The translations under genes and the position numbers were made by a program. The notes under the pieces were generated by a model, which was not told the DNA's origin, did not search any database, and worked only from the letters and a program-made list of their open reading frames with translations. 64,000 nt of DNA from Antilocapra americana. Lineage: Eukaryota; Chordata; Mammalia; Artiodactyla; Antilocapridae. This document shows positions 1-12,179 of the stretch, in pieces (positions within the stretch are counted from its first letter, which is position 1; every line of letters starts with the position of its first letter). The DNA lies in NCBI GenBank assembly GCA_007570785.1, contig ML660774.1, forward strand, positions 6,229,404 through 6,293,403. Reading direction: 5' to 3'.

Positions 1-1467
1 CTGCTGGGCTCCAGAAGGAAACCCAATGGGTGCCCCAGTGGTGCCCTGGCCATCCGGGTATTTATTTGCCATTTTTCCAGGAGAGAGACCAAATTCCATG
101 GAAGCGATAACCTCACACCTGCCACTCTGGGGAGAGTGCTAGGAGCTAGGGGAGGGGAGAAGCCAGGAGGGAGGTATGACTCCAGGTCAAGGGGATGGGG
201 CAGAGTCAAGGCCATGGGTGGCCAGTCTGGGGCCACAGTAGCCCCTCTGCCCAGATTCTGGCCAGAGGAAGGGTGAGGTGGACAGTGGGGCAACAAGGGG
301 TGACACTGAGCAAACAGGCTGGGGTCACAGTCACTCAGCTCCAAAGCAGCTACTAGACGTGAGGCTGAGCACCAGGCCCCGGGGTCAGGAAGGGTGATGA
401 AGAGATGCACAGTCCTTGCCCATCAGCAAGGGGGACAGACGGTACAGGAGTGAAAGGGGAACCAAAGTGATGGGGAAGCTCTGAGATGCACATGCATGAT
501 GGGTGGTTCGGTCTCTCCGAGAAAGTGACGCGTGAGCCAAGAACTAACCAATAGAAAGTCAATCGAGCCAGGATATTCCCCTGGTGTGACTGAAGAACCA
601 AAAAAAAAAGTGTGCAGTGGCAGGAGACCTGTGAGCAAGGTGAGGCAGGACCAGGCGGGACCAAGCACAGGCCAGCGGTCAGGAGGAACAGCCAAGGCAG
701 CTTCAGGGGCAGAGGTGACGTGGCTCAGACTGGGGAGGGACTAGCGGAGATGGAGGGATTCCGGTGGGTCCCCCAGAGGGGCGCTGGCAAGACCTACTGA
801 TGACGACCGGGGGTGGGGGCGAAGGCACAGAGGAGTCAACAGTGACACTCAGGGTTGTGACTTGAGCCTCTGGGTGGCTGGTGACAACGTGTCCTGAAAT
901 GAGACAGACCAGAGGAGATGGCAGGGGGTAGAAGGCTCAAGAGCCCTTTGGGGTCATTTCTTATTCAACATCCTATTAGTTATCGATGTGGCTGGATAAG
1001 GCACGTGGAGCTCAGAGATCCCAGCAGAGAGGCCTCTGCTGGGAGTCACCGGCCTTCGGAGGGAATTTAAAAACCTGGGCCAGATGACCCATCCGAGCAG
1101 CCGGCTGTGCCCCAGGGCCTTCAGAGCCGGGACGGTGGGCTGGATACGTCACTCCAACCCAGAGCCAGACAGTGCTGCCCAGTCCAGGGGCGGGGGGGCA
1201 AGAGAGTCCGTGGATTCGAGCGCACGATGGCCCTCCCCATCCCAGCACACCTGCCGCTGCCGGGTACCCAGCTCCCCGAACACAAGCCCCTTTGTTCTCT
1301 CAACAGCTTGTTTCCTTCGGGTTTCCCCAGGGCGGCGTGCTCAGGGGTTCTGAAGGCCGTCTCACTCATAAATTCCCTTGCAAAGGAAATCCTTGTGTCC
1401 CAGTGACGGTTTTGGTCTTGACCTCTCTTTCATAAATACATTGTTAACACACCTGTTTCTGCTCAGG
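1..1467. other. Intergenic, nothing recognised
   Basis: Moderately GC-rich sequence without a recognisable gene or ruminant transposon. A short A tract occurs at 599-609. Short open frames here are not protein-like. Confidence 0.4.
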
Positions 1468-1545
1468 GTTTTAGAGTTTGGAAGGGAATTTGGGGTTGGG
1501 AGTTGGAGTGGCATGATGAGATTCACTAGTGGATTTCAAGCGGTC
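1468..1545 (+). repeat. Copy A of a 77-bp dispersed duplication
   Basis: This block aligns without gaps to 2962-3038 at roughly 80-85 percent identity. Both copies begin ttttagagtttggaa and end tggatttcaagc. The family is unknown to me; it may be an old interspersed repeat or a local duplication. Confidence 0.6.
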
Positions 1546-1771
1546 CCCTCCCTGGCTCCAAGGGAGGGGGTGGCAGGAACCACTCGACCCCGACCTGTGG
1601 GCAGTTCCCAAAGACCCACAGTGTTCACCCAGTCAATAGAAAGGGCCTTTGAAAATTCCCACCTAACACTCATAAATTGGTCTTATTTCAGAATTATTAC
1701 ATGGGTTCCCTACCCCTGCCAAAGAGAATGCGATTTCTCCATAAATCAAAGATTTACTTATAGGAAATGCA

Positions 1772-1965
1772 AGAGCTTGAGCTGTGGCAGCAGAAAGACC
1801 AGATTCAAATCCTTAACTCAGCTACATACATTTCTGCAGTGGAAACCACTTCTTTCACTTCTCTGAGCCTCAGTGCCTTGATCTGTAAAATGGGGATAAT
1901 AGTAACAATTCACTAGCACTCACCAGCTGACTGAGAGGGCTGGGGAGAACTGTGGAAACTGCAAA
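1772..1965 (+). repeat. MIR SINE
   Basis: Carries the MIR core order: a ctgtggcagcagaaagacc start, 'gattcaaatcc', then 'tctgagcctcagtgcc' and 'tctgtaaaatggggataat'. MIR is an ancient tRNA-derived mammalian SINE. Confidence 0.8.
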
Positions 1966-2734
1966 GCACAGGAGGCTACTAATCAACAGAGCTACTATTT
2001 TCACTTTGGATTTTGTCTATCAAACCCACGTTCACAGGATGATGGGAAATTGTGTTTCTTCAGCAGCCAGGTGGTTATTGTACACTGGCCGAAACAAGTA
2101 CCCTTTTCCAAAGTCCTCGTACACCTGGAGTCTTCTAAAACCGGGGTATGTGCCATCGGAAAAGCCTTGGCAGGCAGGCTTGGCTCCGCTGGCCTCCCAG
2201 TGAAACCCGTTGTTTCCCTTCAGACGAGAGTGAATGGCTCTCTCATCGGATGGCTCCTCTGACACTGCTCCATCCAGGGCGGTTTTGGGTGACTGTCTCC
2301 CTCGCCCTCAGATTAGCAGGATCAGATGGCCCAGTCATCAACTGTGGTTCCTGGCCACCGGCCCACCTGCTCCACCTGTGGCCAAGCCTGGGAGGCTGGA
2401 TCCAGAGTCGGTGTTTCTTGCCAAGTCTCCCTAGGAGCCTGCTTGGGGAGAAGGGCTGTCGATACTATCAGCACAAAGATTCCCATCAGCCTTAGCTGGA
2501 AGGACAATTGTATTTCTAAGAGGAGAAGAATTGATTTAAAGACTGTAAATGTGAACTACTTTGCATCTGCCCTGAATTTTTTCATCCATCCACCCAGCCA
2601 TCCATCAGCTTGCTCCTTCCTATACCAGGTACTTCCGGTTGTGTTCCTATAATAAGCTAATGTAATTTTTCCCATTTGGAAGAGCCCCTTTCTTGGAGTT
2701 CATTGACTCTAAGGCTCCGAACACCTAGTCCAAC

Positions 2735-2947
2735 ATGATTACCTCCTCCAGCCCTGCCCCCTCCAGCCACTCTGGATTTTGATGTATTTGTTCCTGGTCA
2801 TTGTTCTCCTGTCTTTACTAAAACGTGAGCTCCCTACACACCTGAGTCCATCTGTCCTTTCACCTCTGTATCCCTAGAGCCTATCAGAGGCAAGTCTCTG
2901 CACGTATTCAGTGCTCTGTAAATGTCTGTTGAATGACTGAATGAGTC
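2735..2947 (+). repeat. L2 LINE 3' end
   Basis: Shows the L2 3' phrase order: acgtgagctccct, then ctgtatccctagagcc, then a terminal tgttgaatgactgaatga. An ancient, inactive element. Confidence 0.7.
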
Positions 2948-2961
2948 ATGTCACCCTGAGG

Positions 2962-3038
2962 ATTTTAGAGTTTGGAAAGTGATAGGGGGTTGGGGGTTGG
3001 AATGGCATCATGAGATGTACCTGTGGATTTCAAGCAGA
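2962..3038 (+). repeat. Copy B of the 77-bp dispersed duplication
   Basis: Partner of 1468-1545. It begins directly after the L2 3' end. Confidence 0.6.
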
Positions 3039-4225
3039 GTGGGAAAAAAAACCTATGAGGTATTACCAATGCTATTCCGCCTATTTTGGCTCTGATGAGG
3101 AGTCAGGATGGGTGCAGAGGGACTCTGGTGCTTTTGAAGGGTGTGTGATGACCTTTCCATCCCTGTCATCCATTTACTCAGCCGAGAGTTACTGGAAGCT
3201 GACAAAGAGCATTGCAGTCCGAGCTCTGACTCACACAGAGATGAATAGGTACGGTCCCTGCGAGTTTGGAGCATGTCCCCCCACCTCAACATTTCACATT
3301 CAAGACTTCACTTGCTGATTGATTGAATACATACATAATGCTGTGAATGCTCTGGGCAGATGGATGTGGCCCCTCTTTAAAAGATGGTATCCAGTCTTAC
3401 AGAGAAGACAAGACATGGACCCGAATAACTAACACAGGTAAAGATGGGGCGGGGCATGGACAAATAACAGGTAAAGACGGGGCTAGCCACAGACCAGGGA
3501 CTTATTAAAGGAGATGCATTAAGGGGAAAGAGGAGGGCCAGCTAAGGAAAAGGAAGAAATAGGCTGACGTGGGATGGTGTCAAGGAGAAAGTGGCATCTG
3601 AGTTTAGCCCAGGAGGTTGGGCAGGATTTGAATAAAATTCACTGCACATGGTTTATTCCTTGCCAGTAGAGAGTGATCCCAGATTGGAAGTCTTCATCTG
3701 TCTCCTTGATGTTTCCTTATTAAAGATCCAGTTCAAACCATCAGATACTTAAAGTAAACCTTCCTCATCTGAATTTTACTTCACATGCCCACAGTGTTCA
3801 GTTGGACTGACTTGTAAAGCCATCAGGACTCCTGCATAATTTGAAACTTATTTTTGTAAAGGTGAATCTTTCAAGCAGCTCCATGATCCTTACAGTAAGA
3901 AAAAGACAAAGATATTTCAGCTGGCTTGTGACATTCATGCAAGTCCTACTTGAATCCTTAGTAACAATCTTTAGAAAATTTTCTAATAATCTTTAGAAAA
4001 TCATGGTCTTAAGGGGGAAAAGAAAAACCAAACACAATGCTTCTTGATAAATCAAAAACCAAATAGAAAAACAAAAGTCCTTCAGGAAATAAATGTAGAA
4101 GTAGATCTTTAACAAACTAGAACTTAATTTCATATCAAAGAGACATCAAAAAACATGAGCTATAATGTTACTATGTCATTAATTTGAGGCTCAAAAGAAC
4201 CAAAGAAGAATGGATTTTGTTTTAT
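3039..4225. other. Intergenic, nothing recognised
   Basis: About 1.2 kb of mostly AT-rich sequence with no gene-like frame and no transposon I can name. Confidence 0.4.
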
Positions 4226-4744
4226 AAGAAGAAAAGCTATGACCAACCTAGACACCATATTAAAAAGCAGAGACATTACTTTGCCAACAAAGGTCCATCT
4301 AGTCAAAGCTATGGCTTTTCCAGTAGTCATGTATGGATGGGAGAGTTGGACTATAAAGAAAGCTGAGCACCAAAGAATTGATGCTTTTGAACTGTGGTAC
4401 TGTAGAAAACTCTTGAGAGCCTCTTGGACTGCAAGGAGATCCAAAGGAAATCAGTCCCGAATATTCACTGGAAGGACTGATGCTGAAGCTGAAACTCCAA
4501 TACTTTGGCCACCTGATGTGAAGAACCAACTCCTTGGAAAAGACCCTGATGCTGGGAAAGATTAAAGACGGGAGGAGAAGGGGACAACAGAGGATGAGAT
4601 GGTTGGATGGCATCACTGACGTGATGGATATGAGTTTGAGTAGATTCCAGGAGTTGGTGATGGACAGGGAAGCCTGGTGTGCTGCAGTTCATGGGGTTGC
4701 TAGGAGTTGGACACGACTGAGTGGTTGAACTAAACTGAACTGAC
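4226..4744 (+). mobile_element. BovB (RTE) LINE, 5'-truncated 3' end
   Basis: Encodes the end of the BovB ORF (for example GWESWTIKKAEHQRIDAFELW) and the BovB 3' tail (gagttggtgatggacaggga, then gagttggacacgactgag), ending in the typical gaactaaactgaactgac tail. Frames are broken, so it is a dead copy. Confidence 0.9.
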
Positions 4745-4844
4745 TAGAGCAAGTGTTTCTTAAACTTGAGGAATTTTCAGGGAAATAATTTTTAAGTCCT
4801 CTCAGAATTTGCTCATGAATCCCAGTTTGAGAAAACAACGACTT

Positions 4845-4952
4845 AAGAAATTCAGTCTTGGTGGATTCATATCAATGTATGGCAAAACCAACACGATAAT
4901 GTAAAGAAAAATAAATAAATTAATTAATTTTTTAAAAAAGAAATTCAGTCTT
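4845..4952 (+). mobile_element. 78-bp L1 3' stub with perfect 15-bp TSDs
   Basis: AAGAAATTCAGTCTT occurs at 4845-4859 and 4938-4952. Between them lies only the last part of a ruminant L1 3' UTR (atgtatggcaaaaccaacac) plus an A-rich AATAAAT tail. This is an extreme 5' truncation. Confidence 0.88.
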
Positions 4953-5489
4953 TTATGAAAATAGCCAATGCAAATTGCCACTATAACTTTTTTCTTTATA
5001 ACTGCCAATTTAAAAAAATTATCAATAAGGTGAAAACACAAAATTAAAATCTTGCAGATGCTTAAGCATCTGTGATTCCCAGTTTGAGGAACTTTAAGAA
5101 AATTACATTTAAAGTAAATAGGATATCTAGTTGCCTAAGGAAAAATAGTTCCTATTGTCTTTATGTGATATATTGAAAAAAAAATTTTAATTATACATGG
5201 GCACAACCTATGTTAGAGAGAAAATAGTAGAATCTAGGGATTCTATTTTTACTTATTAATTTATAATTTCTATCCCACCTAACATACTTCTCTAGAGAAT
5301 CTGAGGTTGGCAAAGACAAAATCATAAACCCTGCAATTATAAAATCTCTTACTGATTTATTGCTTTTCCACCAGGGTATATCCAACGTTAAAATTTTGAA
5401 GATTACATGAAAAGATAGATTTATGAGACTATCTTTAATATCAAACACACACAAAGTAAACTCTTTGCTCAAGCAAAGACTACGGTGCA

Positions 5490-5760
5490 AGACTTCCCTG
5501 GTGGTCCAGTGGTTAAGAATCTGCCTGCCAATTCAGGGGACATGGGTTCGATCCCTGGTCTGGGAAGATTTCACATGCCTCGGGACAACTCAGCCCATGG
5601 GCCACAACTACTGAAGCCCGTGCTCTAGAATCTGGGAGCCTCAACAAGAGAAATACATGCCCTGCAACTAGAGAGTAACCTCTACTTACTACAACTAGAG
5701 AAAGCTCGTGAGCAGCAATGAAGACCCTGTGCAGCCAAACATAAATTGTTTTTAAAAGAA
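5490..5760 (+). mobile_element. CHR-type tRNA-derived SINE
   Basis: Starts gacttccctggtggtccagt (A box region) with gggttcgatccctggt (B box), followed by the CHR body and a gcagccaaacataaat end. Confidence 0.85.
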
Positions 5761-6896
5761 ATAACGGAAAAAGAGGAATCTTTAAAAAAAAATACTAATG
5801 TGAATCCTCTCTAAATTATTAGGTAAAAATTTACTGCTGGTGTATTTCTTGTCACTGCAACGAGAAAATGACCACGGCTAGAAAATTGTCTTCACTCTCA
5901 CCAGTGCCTTCTGTGCGCTTCGGCCTGCTTCCTTGTCTGGTTTCCCTGCTGACTGGATGTTTGGGAAAGTCCTTAGGGTAGTGGCCATAAGCTGTCCCTT
6001 TCTGGAAGCCTCCTCTCCTCCTGGGGCCCTGGGCCCTTCAGAGACCATCTTGCCATGACCACGCAGAACAAGGCTTGGACTCCGCAGCGCCCTCTTGCCC
6101 AGTGACGCTCATGCCAGCCCACTCTCAGTGTTGTCCTTGTTCTTAGGCATAGCTTTCAGCACAATTATCAGCTCGAATTTTCTTTCTGTTTTGTTTTTGT
6201 GTTCCTCACAGTTGCCCCAAATTTAGAATTTCTGTGCCCACTTCCCACCCAAGGAACCCCAGTCCTGGCCCCGAGTGTGACCAGAACTTTGCAGTGGCTC
6301 ATTGATGTCCATCAAGTAAACAGGATGAAGCGTGGTAAGGACTCATCAAGGGCCTGGACTGTGATACACGTGGGATATTTTGAGGTCTTCCAAGAGCAAT
6401 GTAAAAGAAAAGGAAATCTGCTTCTTCACAATGGAGTTTTGATTGATCGTTTTGTTTCTATTTTCTTTTCTGGCCTCATTCCGTAAAGGGAATCTGATGC
6501 TCCAAGACCATAGCCCAGAATGTGTTCAGAAGAATTGATTCCGATTTTACTGGAACTGAGAGATAACTGATGAACCACTGACTATGAGACCCCACAGTCC
6601 TCCCCTTGCAGCCTCACCTGGGATCAGTCCTACTCATCTCCAGGTTCTGAAGCAAAGACAATCCAAGGGCTCACTTGCTATGGATGCCTCACAAGTTTCT
6701 GGTCCAGCCCTGCATTGCTGCAGAATGTCAGCCCTGGGTTAATTACTCCATCCTTCCATCATCACATATGTTCGCCCATACATTTATTCATTCCACAAAC
6801 TGAGCCCTGCCCCATGGACTGGACATGGCTCAAACACGCTTCTAGCCACCACAGTCCAGTGTGATGAGTGTTAGCCCGAGAAAAGAGCAGAACGCA
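5761..6896. other. Intergenic, nothing recognised
   Basis: Unassigned sequence, with a mildly GC-rich part at 5900-6130. No convincing coding frame. Confidence 0.4.
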
Positions 6897-6897
6897 G

Positions 6898-7068
6898 GAC
6901 TTCCCTGGTGGTGCAGGAGCTAAGACTCTGTACTCCCAATGCAGGAGGCCCAGGTTCAATCCCTGGTCAAGAAACTAGATCCCACAGGCCACCACTAAAA
7001 AAAAAAAAAAAAATCCTGCATGTTGTAACTAAGACCCAGTGCAGCCAAATAAATAATCTTTCTTTAAA
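6898..7068 (+). mobile_element. CHR-type SINE
   Basis: gacttccctggtggtgcagg start, 'aggttcaatccctggtcaag' B-box region, an internal A tract, and a gcagccaaataaataa end. Confidence 0.85.
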
Positions 7069-7985
7069 AGTAAAGGGAAAGGATGCTATGGGAGCTCAGA
7101 AGAGCAGCTCCTAACCCGGAACCGGAGGTCAGGAACGAGCTTCTAGAAGAAGATGACGTTGAGAGGATAGGTATTAGCAAGAGCAAAGATGCAGGAAGGT
7201 GTCCATGCAGAGGAAACAGAGATCTGGAGGTGAGAAGCCCTGTGGTGTCCTGACGCCTCTCTAGTTAGGATCATCTTGAATTGATCTTGAGAATGTCCAC
7301 AGTTAAGGCCACGCCCCAGGAGGAAGCGCCCTGCCATCTGGGATCCCCCAACCAAGCATCATCTGGGTTAAATTACACTGCATCTGCAGGGACCTCAGGG
7401 CTCAGACACCTGGAATGGCTCCAGTTTGTGTGGAAGGCTGCTGCTGCCTGGAGAAGAGATGCTGTTGGAGGCACGGGGTCCAGAACCTCGGCACATGTGC
7501 AGGGTGGAGAGAAACAGGGGCAGAGCCGAGCTCCCAGCCCCTGTGTGGTTCCCCAGGGGTCCCTTCCACGCTTTCGTAAAGTCCAGACTTGTCACACAAG
7601 CCCCAAACACATTACCCACCCAAGAATGGGGATGGGAAAGTTAGAAGGGCCAGACTCATAGAATTCTTGGAGTCTACCCTGGGGGACAACAGACACCTCC
7701 CCCGTGTGGTACAAGCCTCCTTAGGAGCCGCTTCTGTGAAAAGAAATGACTGCCTGGCACTGGGGGGCCTGCCTCCTGGGTGACCTATTTGCTCTTCCCT
7801 GGGAGCGGCCGGCTTCATTCTTTCATTCTGGAAACTCTTTGCCGACCTGTGGCCACCTGGCTCCATGCCAGGCTGATGGATTTCAAACCCCCAGCAATGA
7901 CAGATATGTCACTTAAAACAATCTCCCATCTATTAAGCTAGTACAATTTTTTTTTTTTTAAGAATAGAGCACAATGCTGGCAGGA
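7069..7985. other. Intergenic, nothing recognised
   Basis: Moderate GC, no named repeat, and several short unconvincing frames on both strands. A T tract ends it near 7950. Confidence 0.35.
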
Positions 7986-7989
7986 CTTT

Positions 7990-8305
7990 AAGGAAATAAG
8001 CACATTCATACACTGCTGGAGAATTTATGGTGGTTCCTCTCTTTCTTGAGAAAAAAACTCGGACAATATGTAACAGGAGCTAAGAACGGTGTGACCCAGT
8101 CATTCCACTTTGGGGAATATGCTGCAAGAAAATAATTCCAAGAAAAAAATAACCGAGCATGCACAAATATATACACAGCAACTGCAGTTCAACACAGTAC
8201 AAAACTGGAAACGGGCCAGGACACACAATAGGGAAACGGTTAAGGAAATCGTGCGATGACATGAAACAGCCTATGGCCATTAACCGTGACAAGTGCAGAC
8301 CTTCC
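7990..8305 (+). mobile_element. Old L1 (L1M-like) ORF2 3' fragment
   Basis: Contains diverged L1 phrases in sense order: gtgacccagtcattccact, aagaaaataattcc, aaaactggaaacgg, caatagggaaacggttaa, ggccattaa. No intact frame. Confidence 0.65.
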
Positions 8306-8604
8306 CAGCACGTCCAGATCTGGATGTTTCAGCCGTGATAGAATGTAAAGTGGTGAGTCCTGCTGAAGGTGACTATTTTTTAAAGTTTGTAGGTATTCTA
8401 TAAACATTACAAGATAACCTAAAGGGAAAGAAGTTTAAGTGTTCCTTGAGTCCTTTCCTTGTAGAGCTGCTCAAGTTCATCATTTATAAAGCACATTTTT
8501 GAAAAGCCAATGTATAGATGGCTCTTTAAAAGGAAAACAAAACCCCAGCCAGGGCTCAAAGGAGCCCTGGGGTCCTGTAGCGTCAGGACCCCAGGCTGCT
8601 GGGT

Positions 8605-8936
8605 TTTGTTTGTTTTATTTTAATTGGAGGATAATCACTTTACAATATTGTGATGGTTTTTGCCATACATCAATATGAATCGGCCATGGGTATACACGTG
8701 TCTCCCCATCCTGAACCCCCCTCCTACCTCCCCCACCCCATGGCTCCAGATTGTCACAGAGCATGGGCTTTGGGCGCCCTGCATCATACATCAAACTCCC
8801 ACCAGTTATCTGCTTTACAGATGGTAACTTATGTGTTTCAGTACTATTCTCACGTCGTCCCATCCTCGCCTTCTCCCACTGAGTCCAAGAGTCTGTTCTT
8901 TACGTCTGCGTCACCTTTGCTGCTGGGCTGCTGTTC
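8605..8936 (-). mobile_element. Ruminant L1 3' UTR, antisense
   Basis: Reads as the complement of the ruminant L1 3' UTR: taattggaggataatcactt, tttgccatacatcaatatg, then the C-rich block and a tgagtccaagagtctgttct segment. Confidence 0.8.
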
Positions 8937-8939
8937 TTA

Positions 8940-9225
8940 ATGCTGCTCATCTCTGACTTGGACCTCACGGTTACACACCTGTGTCAGACAGAAGACACGC
9001 CTCTTCTTCCTCCAAGCACCAGGGGCCAGCCCAGGGCAAGGAAAGCCTCTGGTCCCATTTCTGCGTCAGGTGGTACCCAGCAGGAATTCACAGGGGGCCC
9101 CTGGGCAGGAGCAGGGGAGGAATTCCTCAGCTTGATGGAGAAGCCAAGACATCTTCCTCTCCTCTGGGACAGCCTGCCTGTAAAGAAACTACACATTAGG
9201 AAGCAAATGAGTGGCAACCTGGTAT
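8940..9225. other. Short unassigned block between L1 and BovB
   Basis: No gene seen. The long frame crossing it owes its second half to the BovB copy that follows. Confidence 0.4.
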
Positions 9226-9227
9226 TA

Positions 9228-9597
9228 AGGATCTCTAAAAGACTCCTGAGAGTCCCTTGGACTGCAAGGAGATCCAACCAGTCCATCCTAAAGGAGATCA
9301 GTCCTGAGTGTTCGTTGGAAGGACTGATGTTGAAGCTGAAACTCCAATACTTTGGCCATCTCATGCGAAGAGTTGACTCATTGGAAAAGACCCTAATGCT
9401 GGGAAGGATTGGGAACAAGAGGAGAAGGGGACGATAGAGGATGAGATGGCTGGATGGCGTCACCGACTCGATGGATATGGGTTTGGGTGAACTCCAGGAG
9501 TTGGTGATGGACAGGGAAGCCTGGCGTGCTGCAATTCATGGTGTCTCAAAGAGTTGGACACGACTGAGCGACTGAACTGAACTGAACTGAACTGAGG
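9228..9597 (+). mobile_element. BovB LINE 3' end with (ACTGA)n tail
   Basis: Encodes BovB-like [15 protein letters not shown] and ends with gagttggacacgactgagcg and repeated ACTGA units at about 9573-9597. Strongly 5'-truncated. Confidence 0.9.
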
Positions 9598-9727
9598 GTC
9601 TAACAACTCAGAAACTTACAGGCACCAATCCTGGTGCAAACTGGGGCCTCAGAAAATAGCTGCAATCAATTCTCTTTTCTTCATTGTATTACAACTATGC
9701 AATTCCAATCCAAAGACTGTTGTTTTG

Positions 9728-9890
9728 GTAAGAGCTTTATTAAGATGTATAATTAGGTACCGTGCAATTCTTGCATTTAGAGTGCACCATTCAATGGCTT
9801 CTCTTGTAGTCACAGTTGTGCAGTCACCACCACAATCAACTTAAAACCCTCTGCGTACCCTTTAGCCATCCCCTCCTAATCCCTCATCAT
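9728..9890 (-). mobile_element. Old L1 3' UTR fragment, antisense
   Basis: Diverged antisense L1 phrases: aagatgtataattaggtacc, gttgtgcagtcaccaccac, cctttagccatcccctcc. Confidence 0.55.
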
Positions 9891-10968
9891 CCACACAGAT
9901 TATACAAAGATCCTCACTACTCATCACCAAAGAACCAAAGTACACAGTCAGGTGATGGTGGGGGTGATGACTGCCCACCCAGGGCACATCACCCCCTCCT
10001 CCTTCCTAACATCTACTCCCCACTCCCAGCTCGGTTCAGTTAACCACTCCTCCCAAAGGCAGTTGGGCACCCTGGAGGTGGGAGGGTCAGGGGGAGCCGA
10101 CCAAGCTCACCCCATCAGGGTGGGCCGGTCTGGACCTAGCATAATCCTTCTCCTCCCAGTGATGGTTCTAGAACGGACTTAGGGCTCAATTCTGCCCAAC
10201 AGGAAGTGACATACCTACTAGGGGCTTCTGGGGAAAGGTTCATCTGCCCTAGAACAGTCTCACAGGAAGGCAAGGTCTCTTTTCTTCATCCGGCTGCAAT
10301 TCGTGGAAACGCCCCAACCGCTTGCTTCCAGCCTAAGGAGGAAATCAATGTTGAGGATGACAATGGAGCGATGGAAAGACCCCCAGCCCCTGGTGAAACT
10401 TTCACACCCGGAACCCGTGACCCCAAGAGCCACCCCACCTCTGGACTTCCTGTTAGGAGAAAACAAATCTGCTTGTTGTTTAAGCCAGGGTTTTAGTTAC
10501 TGGCGGTTTAACGCATCCTGGCTGACATGGGATGGTTAATGGGAAGGCCTGACCTTAGAATTTACAACAAGGGAAAATGCTTTGTCTACCCAGCAATACT
10601 GATTGTATACATGGGAGGGTGGGTGGAAGAGGAACAGAGGTTTTGTTTCCAATCAAGAAATTTCTTAATAATTTTTAGATTCTATCTTTTTATTGGATGA
10701 GATTAATTTCAAACCATCCAGCTTAACCCCTCAGGCCTTCAGAGGTAAACAGAAGCAATCAAATAAGAAAAAGTAAAGGGGTCAACCTGCATGACTGGAA
10801 CTTTGGCAGAGATGCAAAGGCAGACAGAGGGGTGGGAGAGCTTTGTAGTCAAAGAAAGGGAAGGCCCTAATTGAGGCTGCTGACCCCAGGAAGCTGCAGG
10901 CAGGCCACTAGAAGCTGGGCATCGTTTGTCATCATTAGGCGTGCATGTTTGGCTTTCTGGGCTTCCCT
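9891..10968. other. Intergenic, nothing recognised
   Basis: No gene and no named repeat. Short frames on both strands look random. Confidence 0.35.
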
Positions 10969-11267
10969 GATAGCTCAGATGGTAAAGAACCTGCCTGCAA
11001 TGCAGGAGACCCGGGTTCGATTCTTGGGTCAGGAAGATCCACTGGAGAAGGGTTAGGCTGACCACTCCAGTATACTTGGGCTTCCCTGGTGGCTCAGCTG
11101 GTAAAGAATCCACCTGCAATGCAGGAGACCTGGGTTCAATCCCTGGGTTGGGAAGATCCCCTGGAGAAGGGAAAGACTACCCACTCCAGCATTCTGCCCT
11201 GGAGAATTCCATGGACTATATACAGTCCATGGGGTCACAAAGAATTGGACACGACTTAGTGACTGTA
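10969..11267 (+). mobile_element. BOV-A2 dimeric SINE
   Basis: Two tRNA-Glu-like heads in tandem (gcttccctgatagctcagat at 10971, gcttccctggtggctcagct at 11081), then the shared tail ending gaattggacacgacttagtg. The dimeric layout is typical of BOV-A2. Confidence 0.88.
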
Positions 11268-11744
11268 AGTGCACCATACTTCTTTTTGGGGAGAAACTGT
11301 GTGAAACAGAATTTATCAAAATTCCTATGTTTGAGGGCACAAATCTCTAGCAATACTTCAAACAGAAAAACCACTTGTACCTGAAGTTGCATGCATTATG
11401 TATCCAAAGTGCTATATCAAGCGTTGGCGTATCTGACACTACTTTTGTCTTGAAGTCTCGCAGCTGCAGACCAAACAGCACACAAAATTCTACCAGCAAA
11501 GTGAGATCACCCAAGAGATAAGCATTTCCAGTTACAAAATGGCACGTAGTCCGCAGTGAGTCAATGTATTTCGTCTCAGAGCTTTTTGACATCACATCTG
11601 TGCAGTTCAACATAACAAAGAACATTTAAAATATAGATGTATGGCTCATAAGGGTGCTTCCTATTACACTTGTGTATTTATATATAAATAAATAGATGTG
11701 GACCATTTTTAAAGTCTTTATTGAATTTGTTACAATATTGCTTC

Positions 11745-11877
11745 TTTTTTATGTTTTGGGTTTTGGCCGCAAGCATGTGAGATCTTAGCTCCCCAACCAG
11801 GGATTGAACCTGCCCCCGCTGCATTGGAAGGCAAAGTCTTAACCACTGGACCACCAGGGATGTCCCTACACTTTTTT
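11745..11877 (-). mobile_element. CHR-type SINE, antisense
   Basis: Reverse-complement head (ccactggaccaccagggatg) and B box (ccaaccagggattgaacctg). Confidence 0.82.
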
Positions 11878-12179
11878 CCTTAACATAGACCTTCCAAATT
11901 GTATCTGCTTCTCTTGAAAAACTTGGATCTGCTCCTCTTAGTTACCCAAGTCTAGAGCAAAAGTAAAAATAAAAAGATAGTGGGAGAAGCACACATTTCA
12001 ACCTAAAACAGAAAAACAAAAAGGTATAGTTATTTGTAGGTATAGAGTATCCTTGCCTTTTTAAAATGAAAGCAGAGTGTATCTATTGTTCTTACAACTG
12101 ATAATTTCACTCCTTCATGTCACCTGCCTGGGCCCTGTGAATACTAAGTGACCCCTTGTTGACAAAAAAAAAAAAAATT

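Noticed and set aside
8940..9437. A 165-codon frame that looks gene-like
   Set aside because: Its second half is the BovB ORF end ([15 protein letters not shown]), so it is a transposon frame fused to random sequence.
9816..10182. Overlapping short frames after the L1 fragment
   Set aside because: Low-complexity His/Pro/Ser content and no splice or domain evidence.
10969..11267. tRNA-Glu-like A and B boxes in SINE heads
   Set aside because: They are SINE promoters (here BOV-A2; the same holds for every Bov-tA and CHR copy), not functional tRNA genes; they lack a full cloverleaf.
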